A stretch of DNA of 64,000 nt from Rattus norvegicus (lineage: Eukaryota > Chordata > Mammalia > Rodentia > Muridae). The stretch is taken from contig NC_086033.1 of NCBI RefSeq assembly GCF_036323735.1, positions 2,196,326-2,260,325 of the forward strand. The letters are read 5' to 3'. Of this stretch, positions 42,756-54,420 are shown in pieces. A model generated the notes under the pieces. That model had not been told where the DNA came from. It saw nothing but the letters and a program-made list of their open reading frames with translations, and ran no database searches. Position numbers and translations under genes: made by a program. How positions within the stretch are numbered: the first letter of the stretch is position 1; the number at the start of each line of letters is the position of its first letter.

Positions 42756-45446
42756 CAAGAACCTGAGAATTAAGAATATAAGGTTGAGTTTTTAGGGATC
42801 TCCTTAGCTCTCTTTTGAGGTTGGTTCTTGGTATGAAACTGTGTTCTGAGAGACCCAAACTTTAAAGACACCAGAAAGCAACAGCCACAGTGGGGAGGGG
42901 CACCCAGGGTCCCTATATCAGAATTAGTCAGTTTCTGTCACCAACAGAGTGAAAATCCAGAAGTACCATAGATCATCAGGGACACTGGAGCTTACCGTCA
43001 TATTTCACAGACAAAATTACATTCCAGGAAGAGAGCTGGGGGAAGGGAGCGGAGGTGGAGGGAGGAGGAAGCCACATAAAAGTTCTGAAATATATCAATG
43101 TCCAAAAACGGATAGGGGAGGGGAATAAAGAGAAACCTTCGAGGGGTGTAAAAGCCATGAAATAAAATATCTATCTTATTTCAGCGGCCTGGAGTAAATA
43201 ACACTTCTGATGCTCCCAAAGAGAGTCAAATGCGGCCAGCAAAACAAACAAATACGAATAAATACTGGGCAAGTGAATTAGGGAAGGCACACAGAGGAAT
43301 TTCAAACTAGAGCGAAGGCTTGGTTCAGGAACGAGCTCCTGCTTTCGGCCTCCTACACGCCCCTCGTTCTTTTCTTCTTGAAGTAAAATCCATTATTTTG
43401 AAAACACCATTTGAAATCCTCAAGAAAGAGCAAAACACAGTATTGTGGTATTCCAAAGTAATATCTCTTGTTTATAACCATATAAATTTAGCCCCTGGCA
43501 CTATAGAGCTTATATAATAGAATAGAGTTATTTTAACAGGGGCCTGTTTAAGAGGCAGCAAAATGCTTGGCTCATTCTCTCCAGTGGGAGGGACACAGCC
43601 TCATGTGAGGGGGAGAACATGCCGAAGTCATTACCTCGGAAGGCCATCCGTCAAAGCCGGGTCGCTCTGGCACGGCCAGCACCTCTGGTGAGATCAGAGA
43701 GGCGCCTCTGCTTGCAATTACCAGAGAAGGGCCTTGGCTTTAGACAGCCTGCTATCAATTATGACCCTGGCCTCGCTGCCTGGACTTGTCAATTTCCCAG
43801 TGTCTTCTGTTTTGTAACAGTGAGAAAGAGGGCTCCTCCTGACTGATTTTTGGAAGTTCCGAGTGTGTTGTGTCACTCCTCGGTGTCATTAACAATTCAA
43901 TTAAAATTTCACAGCGCACAAGGCAGGCAGCACTCACTGGACAGAGAGGCTCAAAGGGTCTGGCCCTGGAGGTTCCAGAAGGACCTGCAGCGGGGGCCAT
44001 GTCCGATCACACCAGCCCGATCTTGAGATGTTTTTCACTTCTCAAGTCAGGCTTACATGTGTCTCCCATCTGACACAATGCTGGCTGTCATCCTGGTAAG
44101 AAAACATGTTTGATGTTCTCACCCCATGAGGGGGGCAGGGGAGGGGGCACTGACGGAACGGAATTTCAGGCCAACTAGAAACAAAACTTTCGTATTATTA
44201 CACTCGACGTCCGGGCTCTGCGATGGATAACTCTTGAGTATTCACAACCGGTGCTCTTTATCTTTGTCATATTCTAGAAACTTCTGTTTTCTAAATTTAT
44301 CTTCGGGTTGTGCTTGTTGTTGGAGGCCTTGCCTTTTTCTTGCTCCTTGGAGCCCAGCTGTCCAGAAGAACTGAGGCAGGCAGGGTGTAAATCACAGTTA
44401 AATGATTTGAGTAGGAAGCTGATGGAGAACGCTGAGACAGAATAACCAGAAACCAGAAAGACTTACTACTGTCGTTATTAACTCTCTGGAAGTGCAAACA
44501 CCCCTTTGTCTGGATGAAGGGTGGAGCAACACATGCTCAAGTGTTTTAAGGGTCCCAAGGGTTTAGGGCAAAATCAAATGAAAAAAAAAAAAAGCTTTCA
44601 GGCTTAAGACTTCTGAGGCAGCTTTCTCTCTAAGGCTCTCAATGAGTTTAGTCATGCAGGGAGAGATTCTTTAAACTTACCAAAGACTTTGTTTAATGCC
44701 CAAGAAAATGCAGACTGTCAGCGCCCTTTGTCAGGATTTGGTGGCTTAAGTCCATCCCCCAATACACTGGGACCCTCCACCTTCATTCACCGGCTTCCTT
44801 TTGACACCAAGTGCTGGATAATTGTTTGATTTCCTTCTAGGTAAAGGGAGATTAAATGCCCGGCTGCGACAACTGACACACAAAAGGGAGAATATAGTTT
44901 AGCCACCATATTTATCAAGATAATTTTTCTTCCACACGCTGATTAATAACATTAGCCAACATCCCCTTTGGCTTGGGGTGGGGGTGAGGAGAGAGAGAAG
45001 CTGGGGACAGACATGTCCCCCTCGGAGTATCAGAAACAGGAGCTGACAGTTCAAGGCAAAAAATGATTTGCATGTAAATTCTGATCAAAAGCAAGCCTGC
45101 ACCCTGAAGTTGTCAAGTTTAGCTACCAATTTGACACATAAATGGGCTATAGCAAAACTTGATTTAAACTGAAGAGGGAGAAAACATGGCAACTCAATTA
45201 CCCCCTAGCAGATCGGATCTGGCAGCTGGGGTCAAACTTTTCACCCTGTTGCATTTCTCAATACCTGATGCTTTAAACAAACACTATGTATTCCTCCTCC
45301 GACCTGAAGAAAATGCATTTCTCAGGGCTCCCTACTGTGGCCCAGATTAAAAAATAAAGTTTCACTTGTGTGGGATCCGGAGCCATTTTCCCCATGTAAA
45401 TTTCAGAATAAATCAGGACTTAAGAAATGGCCTTTTGCACTAGACA

Positions 45447-45486
45447 AAAAAAAAAAAAAAAAAAAGGAAGAAGAAGAAGAAGAAAG
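45447..45486. repeat. (A)n followed by (GAA)n
   Basis: An A-run of about 20 then GAAGAAGAA units, with no SINE body attached. Confidence 0.85.
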
Positions 45487-47879
45487 TCTCTGTTAAAAAG
45501 AGGTGAGGAAAGAAAATGGGGGAAGGAAGGAGAAAGCGCCATGGGGGGAGATTCGGGATGACTTAAAATCAAATATCCCCATAACATTAGAGGCAAAATA
45601 CTGATCTGTTTTTAGTTCGCTTTTGTTGCATTTCATAGAGGAGCTTAGGCTGCACAGCTATCAATTCAGTGGGGAAGAAAACAGATTACCTAATTCTAAA
45701 TCAGCTCCAAACTTATAGGGAACAAAGTCCTGGTAAGGCCTGGGGACACTGACTCCCAAACAGGAAAGACTCAGGCTGGCCACCCACCTGGGGTTTGACA
45801 TTAGCCAAGCCTGGGCTAATGAGGCCCCAGAAAGACTTCCCACTCCTGCAGTAACCACTGAGACCAGTCTACCGAAAAGCTTCTAAGTGGCCTAAATCTG
45901 GAGTTATCGTCTATTTTTTTTAGCATTGTTTTAAGCTCATTCTGTAAAATCGAGGTGTTGATTGACTCTGAATCCCCCCTAATTTCTAGAACCAAGAGTA
46001 AGCAGCCAGGGAGGACAGTGTCTCACTTATTTAGCCAACAAATGTACTGGATATGTGCTGGGTTCCAAGCCCTCTGCTAAACACAGAGATTTCAAATCTA
46101 AAGACCATGTGCTTCCATCCAAAAAGACAACCCAAGGTACAGCTACTTAAAGCGTCTGGGGAGACAAAGAGAAAGAGTGACAGACAGCACAAGAGAACAG
46201 TGTGGCTGGGGCGTCACTCGGAAGGGGGCAGAGGTGTGCCATTTGCTCTGCTGATGAGGGGGCATCGTTGACCTTGGCATCCGGCAAAGAGTGACACAGG
46301 GCTGCCAAGAAGGGGGAAAGATGTTTCTACAGGAGCCAGCAAGGGGAAAAATGAGAATGTCATTTTGGCTCGGTGTTGGGTAGCTGGAAGACAGTGCGTG
46401 CAAACCAGACCTTTATGGTCACACAGGACAAATAACAGAACCATATTTCTCTTGTAGGTGTCCACCTATACGCACTGCCTATACCAGCCTCTAAACTTGA
46501 AAGCCTCCCTTGATGGCTCCAGAGCTAGCCTTCCTGCACACCCTGCATCGTGCAAAGCCCATCCTGGCCCCAGGGGCCTTTGCACTTGCTCTGTGCAGTT
46601 CAGGACCTTCTATCAAGTTCCTGAAGCTTTGCTCAGTTCAAACATCCCACACGTTAGCTGAACAGCTTTTCCCAGGGTACTGTCCTGTGACATCTCCATC
46701 TGAAGTCACTCACAGCAGCTTCTCTGAAATACCAGTGCATACGCTCTGCTTAATTGACCCAGAGGCCTGTATGATGGCCTGTGTTCCCTACCCCACCCAT
46801 CCTCTGCTCCCTTTCTCACTAGGATGGAAACCACAGGAAAATCAGCCGTAATGCCACTTCCTGGGAAAGATTGCCTGTAGTTCGATAAGTATACTGCGGC
46901 CATATTAATGCCCATTAAGACACTACATGCCATTAAGCTAATTATCCTGAAATTAATAAAGGAAATTAAGGCCCAAAGCCAAATTCACCACACATCTTTA
47001 CTTCCAAACAGCCTTTGCATCCAGAGCAAATAACTCTTACGAGGATGCATACAAATGGCACATTTATTTCAAATGGAAATAGCCAGAAGGGCAAGATCGC
47101 CATTGACCATTTAACTAAATCTAACTTCTGTCATCTTTCTGAAGAGTCCACCCTCAGCCCTCACCACTTTCTCCGGCTTCCTACGCATCGCACCCCTGCC
47201 GCCTCCGCACACCAGGAAGCCACGTGGGAAGTTGCGTTCCACACCTGAAACGGTTAGGCATTTTTATCAGTATATTTGCCAGTATAAATATCTCCCCATA
47301 ACCTTGTATTTAAAATAGGAATGCGCCAAAGCGGGACTTGCATTGAGTCAGGGAAATGGTCCCGTCTACGGTATTCATGGCTTCAGTCATTCTCTCATAA
47401 AACAAGAGATGAAATAAAATGTACGACATTCCCAAAGAGGGAGTTTGCTCCCGTAATTCATCTTAAAACGCAACGTTCTGTCATCTCAAGTAACACTTAC
47501 TGAAAGCAACCATCAATACTTTTTGTCAAAAGCCTGTACTCTGTGTAAAATGTTCCATCAATCTCTATTTACATAAAACAAAAAACTTTCAGTGTGCCTC
47601 TCTCACGCAGCCGCGGTGTGTCTCCGTCTCTACTTTCCGTGCTTGGCTGAAAAAGAAACTAACTGACACCAGAAAAATAAAGAAGACCATTAAAGAGAGA
47701 GCTCTGGGGAAGGAGAAAACTACAGAAAGGATATCTCACAGGGCGAGATCCTTTAGGGGAGTGGGGAGGTGGGCGGATGTGGGGGAGTTTTAGTTTTAAA
47801 CCCATAAAAATATTTTTTCATTTAAGAGAAAAAATTCCATTTGCAAGAAGATCCCCCTAGGAGGTCTTCATTTGCAGGC

Positions 47880-48020
47880 ACACAGCGAGACTCACGCGGA
47901 TCTCATACGGAGCTGACACCCTGCTCGGTCCTCGCTGGCAGCGCGCGCGCATTGCTGGGCACTGAGCTCCAAGCCACACAGTGGAGCTGTGGGTCCCGAA
48001 GAATACGTATCACAGGAAGG
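47880..48020. promoter_or_regulatory. Small CpG-dense patch
   Basis: Several CpGs in about 140 bases (cacgcggatctcatacgg, ggcagcgcgcgcgcattgct), while most of the window is CpG-poor. Too short for a classical CpG island; could mark a hypomethylated regulatory element. Confidence 0.3.
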
Positions 48021-48324
48021 TACAAGAAGGTCATCATCGCCTGGGGATGTTTATTAAACAGGCAAATTAAAGTATTAGCCTTTCACCCTGGAGGTCTGAA
48101 GATCAAATCCCAGCTTAGGTAACAAAACAGAGGCCTACCAGCCTCTCCCTAAGATCTGCAGGCTGGAAACACACAGCCGCAGTCATCTGACCCAAAGTAC
48201 GAGTCAAGCCAAGGAGGAGTGTCAGGGCCTGCCTAAGGTACCCAGGGACAGTGACATCCTATCTATCGCCCTAAAGAAATAAACAGTCCATGGTGAAAGT
48301 TGTTGTTGTCACAAGAAACTCATT

Positions 48325-48375
48325 GTTTTTTAAGTTGTGTATCCCTCTGTGAAAGGCCAAACCTTAAATCAAGTG
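48325..48375 (+). repeat. 51-bp inverted repeat, left arm
   Basis: The reverse complement matches 49051-49101 at 49 of 51 positions (core agttgtgtatccctctgtga). Confidence 0.9.
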
Positions 48376-49050
48376 AATAGGAGATCTACTAGTAATTATG
48401 CCTTGCCCTCCAGCACCTATTGTGTGAGGCGGAATAGGGCAAGGAGAGAGTGCCTGACTTGGTTTCAAGAGGGCTGTAGAGACTTAACTGAACTACTGTC
48501 CCTCCCTCCCTATATCTCTGGCAATTTCTTCACCGGTGACACCACAGTTCAGTTAGTCTGTGCTATCACGCTTGGCAAACAACACAAAGACTCCAGGGGC
48601 TTCTGGGAAAGGAAAGGAAAATTGAGTAAGTCGGGTAGTGGCTCCCTCTTTGGCCTAACATGGCTCTCTGATTTACATTCAATCTGCTGGCGAGCTTAAG
48701 GTCCCATGGGTCTCAACAGCTCTGCCATTTTTCTACCTCAGAGGGCGGTGAAGCAGGAACACAGGTGTACACCTCAAACATGTGTGATTGCTGCCAAACC
48801 TTAGCTCAACAAGGAGAGAGGGACGGGCAGGGTAGACCCCAGGGAGGCATATGGGAGCCGAGGACCACTAGGACATAAGCATGTTAGAGCTTCCAAAGGG
48901 CAGAGGCTGGACCTGCTAAAGGATGAAAAATATTCTCAGCCCAGGGACAAGCTGGAGCAGCAGCAGGAACAGAGAGTCAAGGGGAACATGGGCAAAGCAA
49001 AGAAAAGGAAGTGGAGATTATAAGACATTCCAATAGAATAGGGACTAGGA
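48376..49050. other. 675-bp spacer between inverted repeat arms
   Basis: No transposase-like ORF and no repeat recognised; ORFs do not exceed 120 codons. Confidence 0.5.
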
Positions 49051-49101
49051 CACTTGATTTAAGATTTGGCCTTTCACAGAGGGATACACAACTTTAAAAA
49101 C
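49051..49101 (-). repeat. 51-bp inverted repeat, right arm
   Basis: Partner of 48325-48375. Confidence 0.9.
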
Positions 49102-49224
49102 AAATAAGATGTTGTAGACAAATCACTTCCCCCAAAAAAAGGCCATGGGAGAACGTAATGGCATCTAAAAAGACAAAATTGTAAACCAGAAATCTAAGAA
49201 GGAAACTAGAGAATAGTGAAGACT

Positions 49225-49500
49225 CAGCTGGTGTGAGGATATGTACCTCGGACTCCAAACGGTAGCCAGGGGAGCTGAGACAGGAGGATTTCAAGACCAG
49301 GCTGGAAAAATAGAATAGAAAAAGGTCCTAGGTTTGCAGAAGGTTTACAGAGCCTTGGGTTCAAGCCCAACCACCACATCAATACGGTACGGTAGCTCAT
49401 ACCTGTAATCTCAGCACCAGGAGGTAGAGGCAGGAGGTGCAAGGTCATGAATGAATCCGAGGCCATCCTGGACTGCGGGAGACCCTGCCTCAAAAAAGTG
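49225..49500 (+). mobile_element. B1-like SINE(s), one clear copy at 49388-49497
   Basis: ggtagctcatacctgtaatc, ctcagcaccaggaggtagag and gggagaccctgcctcaaaaa form a B1. The preceding 49225-49300 (ggagctgagacaggaggatt, tcaagaccaggctgg) looks like a second, partial B1. Confidence 0.75.
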
Positions 49501-49669
49501 TTCTTTCTTACAAAAAGAAAAAAAAATTTTTTTGAAAGCTTTCTGAATATTTATGGCTGCTAAAGTGTCAAGTAAAATTCTTGTGAGACTGTGAGACTGT
49601 TCACCAGTGATGTGGAAGCATTCTAAAATTAGGACAAAGGAAGGAACCATAAAAACAGTTACATGACGG

Positions 49670-49713
49670 GCTGGGGAAATGATTCTGCGGGCAAAAGGCA
49701 CTTGCTGTGTACT
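49670..49713 (+). mobile_element. B3-type SINE, 5' part (split)
   Basis: gacgggctggggaaatgatt then aaaaggcacttgctgtg is a SINE head. The body resumes at about 50090 (caccatgcaagccacgtgat). Confidence 0.6.
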
Positions 49714-50088
49714 CTGGTTCCCTTTCTTCCACTGCGAGAAAACACTCTGAGCTTTTATTCTCAGAGAATAAAAGCATTCGATTGGCTTCCAGTCGCAGTA
49801 CAGCAAACACTGAGGGAAGTTTGGGCAGGAAGGTAAGGCAAAAACCATGGAGGACCTCAGTTTTCTGGCTTGCTCCAGCTTGGGCCCAACCTGCTTCCTT
49901 TACAACCCACAACTGCCCACTCACAGGAAGATATTTCCTACCATGAGCTGGGCCCTTCTCCTGTCAATTAACGATTAAGACGATCTCTCATGGACATGCC
50001 CACAGAGCTACCTGGTAATGACAACTACCCAACTGAGATCACTCTGTCAGGTGACTCTAAGCTGTGCGGTGTTACTAGTTCATAATAA
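49714..50088 (-). mobile_element. LTR-like rodent dispersed repeat (group B), minus strand
   Basis: caaacactgagggaagtttg, gaggacctcagttttctggc, tcaattaacgattaagacga and tgtcaggtgactctaagctg parallel the reverse-oriented copy at 18484-18900. It sits between two halves of a B3 SINE. Confidence 0.55.
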
Positions 50089-50265
50089 CTAGGACACCAT
50101 GCAAGCCACGTGATCTGGGTTTGATCTCCAGACCGCACTTAAAGGTGGAAAGAAAGAACCCGCTTCACAAAGTTGTCCTGACTTACACTTACACAATGGT
50201 GCATATTCTGTACACGTCATCGATACACACAGTGAAATAAACATCTTAATTACATGGCAATAAAT
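50089..50265 (+). mobile_element. B3-type SINE, 3' part (split)
   Basis: gatctgggtttgatctccag, cttaaaggtggaaagaaaga, cacaaagttgtcctgactta and acagtgaaataaacatctta follow the B3 body and tail. Confidence 0.7.
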
Positions 50266-50284
50266 CTCTAATTTAAAAAAGACT

Positions 50285-50306
50285 TGTTGTTGTTGTTGTT
50301 GTTTTT
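50285..50306. repeat. (TTG)n microsatellite
   Basis: Six to seven TTG units. Confidence 0.85.
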
Positions 50307-50720
50307 GTCAAAAAGAACAACAATTCTATACCAAAGCTACATGTTTTTCTACCATACACTTGACCAAGTTTGCACATGGTGGACTCAAAGACATGTTATT
50401 TATTCGGGCGGGGGTGGGGGGGTTCCTGAACTTTCTGTTGTTGTTTTTCTAAAGTTTATAGGAAAAGAAACACTCTGAGCTATAGTTTAACCTCACTTTA
50501 GCACAACTTTCCCTCAAATCTGACCTGCCCCCCTATCACCTAAGTGTGTAACAAGCTTAAAGGGGGAGGGGGACAAACAGTTCATTCAGCACACTTCCTT
50601 AAGAGTTCTATTTTCAGATTCGAAATCCTTAAATAGATAAATAAAGTCAAGTCTGAATTATTCAGCTGTTCTGTGCTTTGCGTGAAGGTTTTATGGGCAT
50701 CTTTTTGTCCACCAGCCACC

Positions 50721-51055
50721 GGGAGTTGGGAAAAAGAAGACAGATACATTGTAACTCAGATGCTACTCCAGTCTAAGTGTGTGACCTGGGAGTTGGGAAA
50801 AAGAAGACAGATACGTTGTAACTCAGATGCTACTCCAGTCTAAGTGTGTGACCCGGGAGTTGGGAAAAAGAAGACAGATACATTGTAACTCAGATGCTAC
50901 TCCAGTCTAAGTGTGTGACCCGGGAGTTGGGAAAAAGAAGACAGATACGTTGTAACTCAGACGCTACTCCAGTCTAAGTGTGTGACCCAGGAGTTGGGAA
51001 AAAGAAGACAGATACGTTGTAACTCAGACGCTATTCCAGTCTAAGTGTGTGACCC
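50721..51055. repeat. 67-bp minisatellite, five copies
   Basis: Unit starts at 50721, 50788, 50855, 50922 and 50989, a constant 67-bp spacing for 335 bases in total. Each unit runs gggagttgggaaaaagaaga ... ccagtctaagtgtgtgacc. Copies differ only at a few sites: cat/cgt in agatac-ttgtaa, gat/gac before gct, act/att before cca, and the junction base after gacc. No length variation among units. Confidence 0.98.
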
Positions 51056-51630
51056 CACGTGTTGCTCAGTGTCAGCTTGCCGGCCAAGTGCTAACATGCA
51101 TTTGGAAGAGCAGTCTTTGACTTAAAACCCAGAGATCACAAGTCCCTGTCATCTTCCACTCTTACTCGTGAACCCAACTCATAAACCCAGAATTCCTCCC
51201 TCCACAACACTGCAAGGAAAGCAAATAAATTTTTCAAGAGCCGGGGTGGCCAGAGACCATCTTAAATGTCATTCAATTCTGCTTTTTTCACTGTTTTAAT
51301 ATACTACATGGCAGTAGAGGGCTCATGGGGCCCCAAGGGCTACTAATGGCCTCACTGTTCACATAGTGATACCCAGCGCCAGCTAATGAACTGGGTTTGC
51401 ATTATAAGCACTTCCCGTGAGAGCTGCTTCAAATGCTCACCCACATATACCAGGTACTCCGGGAAGAACCCACACAGCAGGCTGTTTGGTTGCTATGTGG
51501 GTTACTTTAGGGTCTCCTGTTGATGCTAAACATGCCAAGAGGTTCCTCCCGACCTCATTTCTGTTTTCAGAATTCTTAAATCCAGTTTAAGTTGGACTAT
51601 CCATCCCTGCAAAATAAAGAAGCCTAACTG
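51056..51630. other. Unassigned sequence
   Basis: No gene or repeat recognised. Confidence 0.4.
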
Positions 51631-51797
51631 GAGAGGCTGGAGAGGTAGAGAGGAGCACTTGCTCCTCTTCCACAGGTCCGGGGTTCAGTTCACAACTGCC
51701 TGTAACCTCTGTTCTGACGTCCAAGGGCACCGTTCACACACATGAGGCACATACAGACATTCGGGCAACCACTCGTATGTACATAAAGCAATCTTTT
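51631..51797 (+). mobile_element. B2/B3-type SINE
   Basis: gagaggctggagaggtagag, cttccacaggtccggggttc, ctgcctgtaacctctgttct and a short T/A tail. Confidence 0.7.
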
Positions 51798-54222
51798 TTT
51801 CAAAAGAGGAATCCTAATCTTGTATCAGACATACATCTTATTATAACATTTGTCTTTTTATTCTATGACAATCTTATCAGTCCACTACAAATGCCATGTC
51901 CTTTGAGGAAGCACAATTGCTTGTAGTTCTCACTGTGCCCTATTGACTCTGCTTTTCTACTCTTGCCCCTAATTGCACCTGACTGTCCCGATGGGCATGG
52001 GAGGCAGGGAGGGCTCCTCCAAGTACCACTGTTCTTTGCCAACCCTTTTTTCAGCCACTGAACACACATAGAACTTTCTATATTATTCTACGGGTGCTTT
52101 TCCTATTTCTATAAAACCTCACCATGAGGACATACTTTTAATTATGAACCACGTGCGTGCTCTCCTTTTCTGTTTGATAAGTCAAGAGACATCACCGGTG
52201 ACCCTGAGACTGTAGGTTTTGTTGGTCTCCTGATAGCTTGTCTGCCTCCTGTGAGGGCAATGGCAGCATCTCTTCCTCTAGAGGTCCAAAGTGCCTAGAG
52301 CTGAACTATACACGGAACAAACCAAGTGAGTATAACCGGTCCAGCCACCACACTGGCTGTCAGCAGAGAGGAGGTACCACCCCTAAACCCGCTGCTCTAT
52401 TCAGTACCTCAGTAACTCAAAACCTACACCCAAGGACTCCAAAGACTCGAAGGGCAGAACAAGAAAGAACTACAGTTCTGAACAGAAGAAAATGAAGGAG
52501 CCCAAACCCTCTGCTGTGATGGAATCAGGCTCTGAAGAATATCTTGTCACCCTGCCCCAGAATCTTCAAGAGTCTAACCTCTGGTAGGAGGTCAAACAAG
52601 TCAGGAGTCCTAAGGAAGATAACGAAGACTGTGACCGGACCACCAGAAACACAAAGGGTTCTCTTTTGGAAAGTGTTAAGTACAGCCTTGTGCCCCTTAC
52701 TGGTCCTTTTCCAAGTTCAAGGCCAGGTAGCCTCACTGGACTGTGAGTCCTCTAAGTAAAGCTACTGTGTGTCCTGTCTTCAAATCTACATTAAAGCTGG
52801 GTCCCTGCACGTTGACTCCAGGACTCTCAGAAAACTAGAAAATGACACATGATGAAGAGTTCTGGGTTTAGAGTCACAGAAAACAGTTCAACAGTGACCT
52901 TGTCTTTCCTCCCGCAGTGCTGGGGACTGGGCTTCCAACCAAACAGACCAGCAATCATTCTATTCCTGAGCCACTTCTCAACCTCTTATAAGGCATCTTT
53001 ACCTGAGTCTGTGAAGGGAGAAGAGAAACTTTAGCTCCAACTGTCACAACTTGTTCAGCTGTCCTTCTCTCTCTTGGATATAGCTGCTCTTCTTCTGGGA
53101 CTAAAGTCCAATGACAAGTTTTGCTGGTCCCCTGACTATGTTCTCTGTCCCTTGTGCCTTCCCCGCTTCCCCCTCCTGAACTTTCCTTTCAGTGTTACAT
53201 GTGGGTGTGTTGATACCATAACCAAGCTCCATGAAGCTAGGGCTAGCAGGTATCCTGTCCCTCCCTGTGATCCCAAGACCGACACATGATCACGTCCAAG
53301 GAGAAAGAGACCTTGCTAAGCTTTGGTCCTCTCAGTGTGATGCAGGGAATGCCTCGCCACATGACTGACGGATGACCAAAGGTAGGGTGTGAGTGTGCTT
53401 CCACTCCATCTCACTAAACACAGCATAGAGTCTGCCAGAGACTGTGAATACTGAGCTATTTATCTTCAAAAAATGTCCAGTGTTTCCCATGATGAAGCAG
53501 CTAAGACATAAGGACACGAGGGGCTTACATGCCAGAAGAGACTTCCTGAGACCCCAGTCCCCAGATTCAATCCCTAATCCCATCCCTTGGGTTCTGTTAC
53601 CAAAAGGAAAAATGTGCTCAGGAATGTTGAGCTGAGATGTTCTTGGCCATGTGTCACTTTCTAGTCTCAGTGGGTTATTACCTGAAACCAAGGGTCTGTG
53701 TGAGGGCATGCTGAAAGCCGTTCCCACCTCGGGGAAGGAAGGCATGCTGATTTATAAGGCACGGCCCTAAAGAACCTATGTACACAGGGTGGCATAGTAA
53801 CCAGGGTGGGAATGGGGGAGCGCCTTTCACAGCTACAAGCCACCAGAGATGAGTCAACACTGGGATCAGCAGCGCAAAACACAGGTCCCTGTGTTCTGGG
53901 AAGGACTCACAGGCATCCTGTCACTTGTCAACTGACCCAAGGTGCTCTCGCCATTTCTGTCTTTGAATTCCTGTGATGCCTTCGTGTTGTTAAGAGACAT
54001 CTCCTCCCGAGGGAAAGTTGCCATGAGTAAAAAGCCATGGAGACAGACCAGGAATTCTCATGTAACTTTCCCATCAGTCAAGACATTGTTATTGTGATTT
54101 TCAAACTTAAAAAAAAAAAGTGTATGCTCACTGCAGAACATGGAGGAAATATATAATCCAGTTAAGAGGCAGGGATAAATACTCAGAATTATGCTATTGG
54201 GATCCTGGAAAATGTTTTTAAG
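51798..54222. other. Unassigned sequence, no gene seen
   Basis: About 2.4 kb without recognised repeats. The longest ORF (137 codons, minus, 53332-53745) lacks domains and overlaps other ORFs in opposite frames. Confidence 0.4.
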
Positions 54223-54420
54223 GATTTTCTTTATTTTTAATTATGGATACGTGTAGCTTGCATGAATGTATGCCTGTGAGTGCAGTTGCCTACGGAGGAC
54301 AGAAGCCTTGGATCCCTTGAAGCTGGAGTTACAAGCAATTATGAGCTGCCATGTGGGTGCTAGGAACCTTTGCAAGGAAGGCAAACGCTCCTAACTACTG
54401 AGCCGTCTTGCCAGCTCTTA
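54223..54420 (-). mobile_element. B3-type SINE, minus strand
   Basis: ggaggacagaagccttggat, agctggagttacaagcaatt, catgtgggtgctaggaacct and gagccgtcttgccagctct form a reverse B2/B3 body ending in the tRNA-like head. Confidence 0.8.

Larger units (their letters stand above)
42840..48324. other. Repeat-poor 5.5-kb block, candidate regulatory DNA
   Basis: I recognise almost no SINE, LINE or LTR text here, unlike the rest of the window. Several sub-blocks are dense in TAAT/ATTA and related motifs: 43400-43960, 44690-45200 (including atttgcatgtaaattctgat) and 46880-47000 (ccattaagctaattatcctg). No ORF has coding character. A weak MIR/L2-like segment may lie at 46020-46150. Long-range enhancer content is an inference. 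Confidence 0.45.

Noticed and set aside
50721..51055. CRISPR-like array
   Set aside because: The 67-bp units are contiguous with no unique spacers, and the DNA is mammalian. It is a minisatellite.
53332..53745. 137-codon minus-strand ORF
   Set aside because: Overlapped by ORFs on the other strand and in other frames, with no domain or exon features. Its length is within chance expectation for 64 kb.
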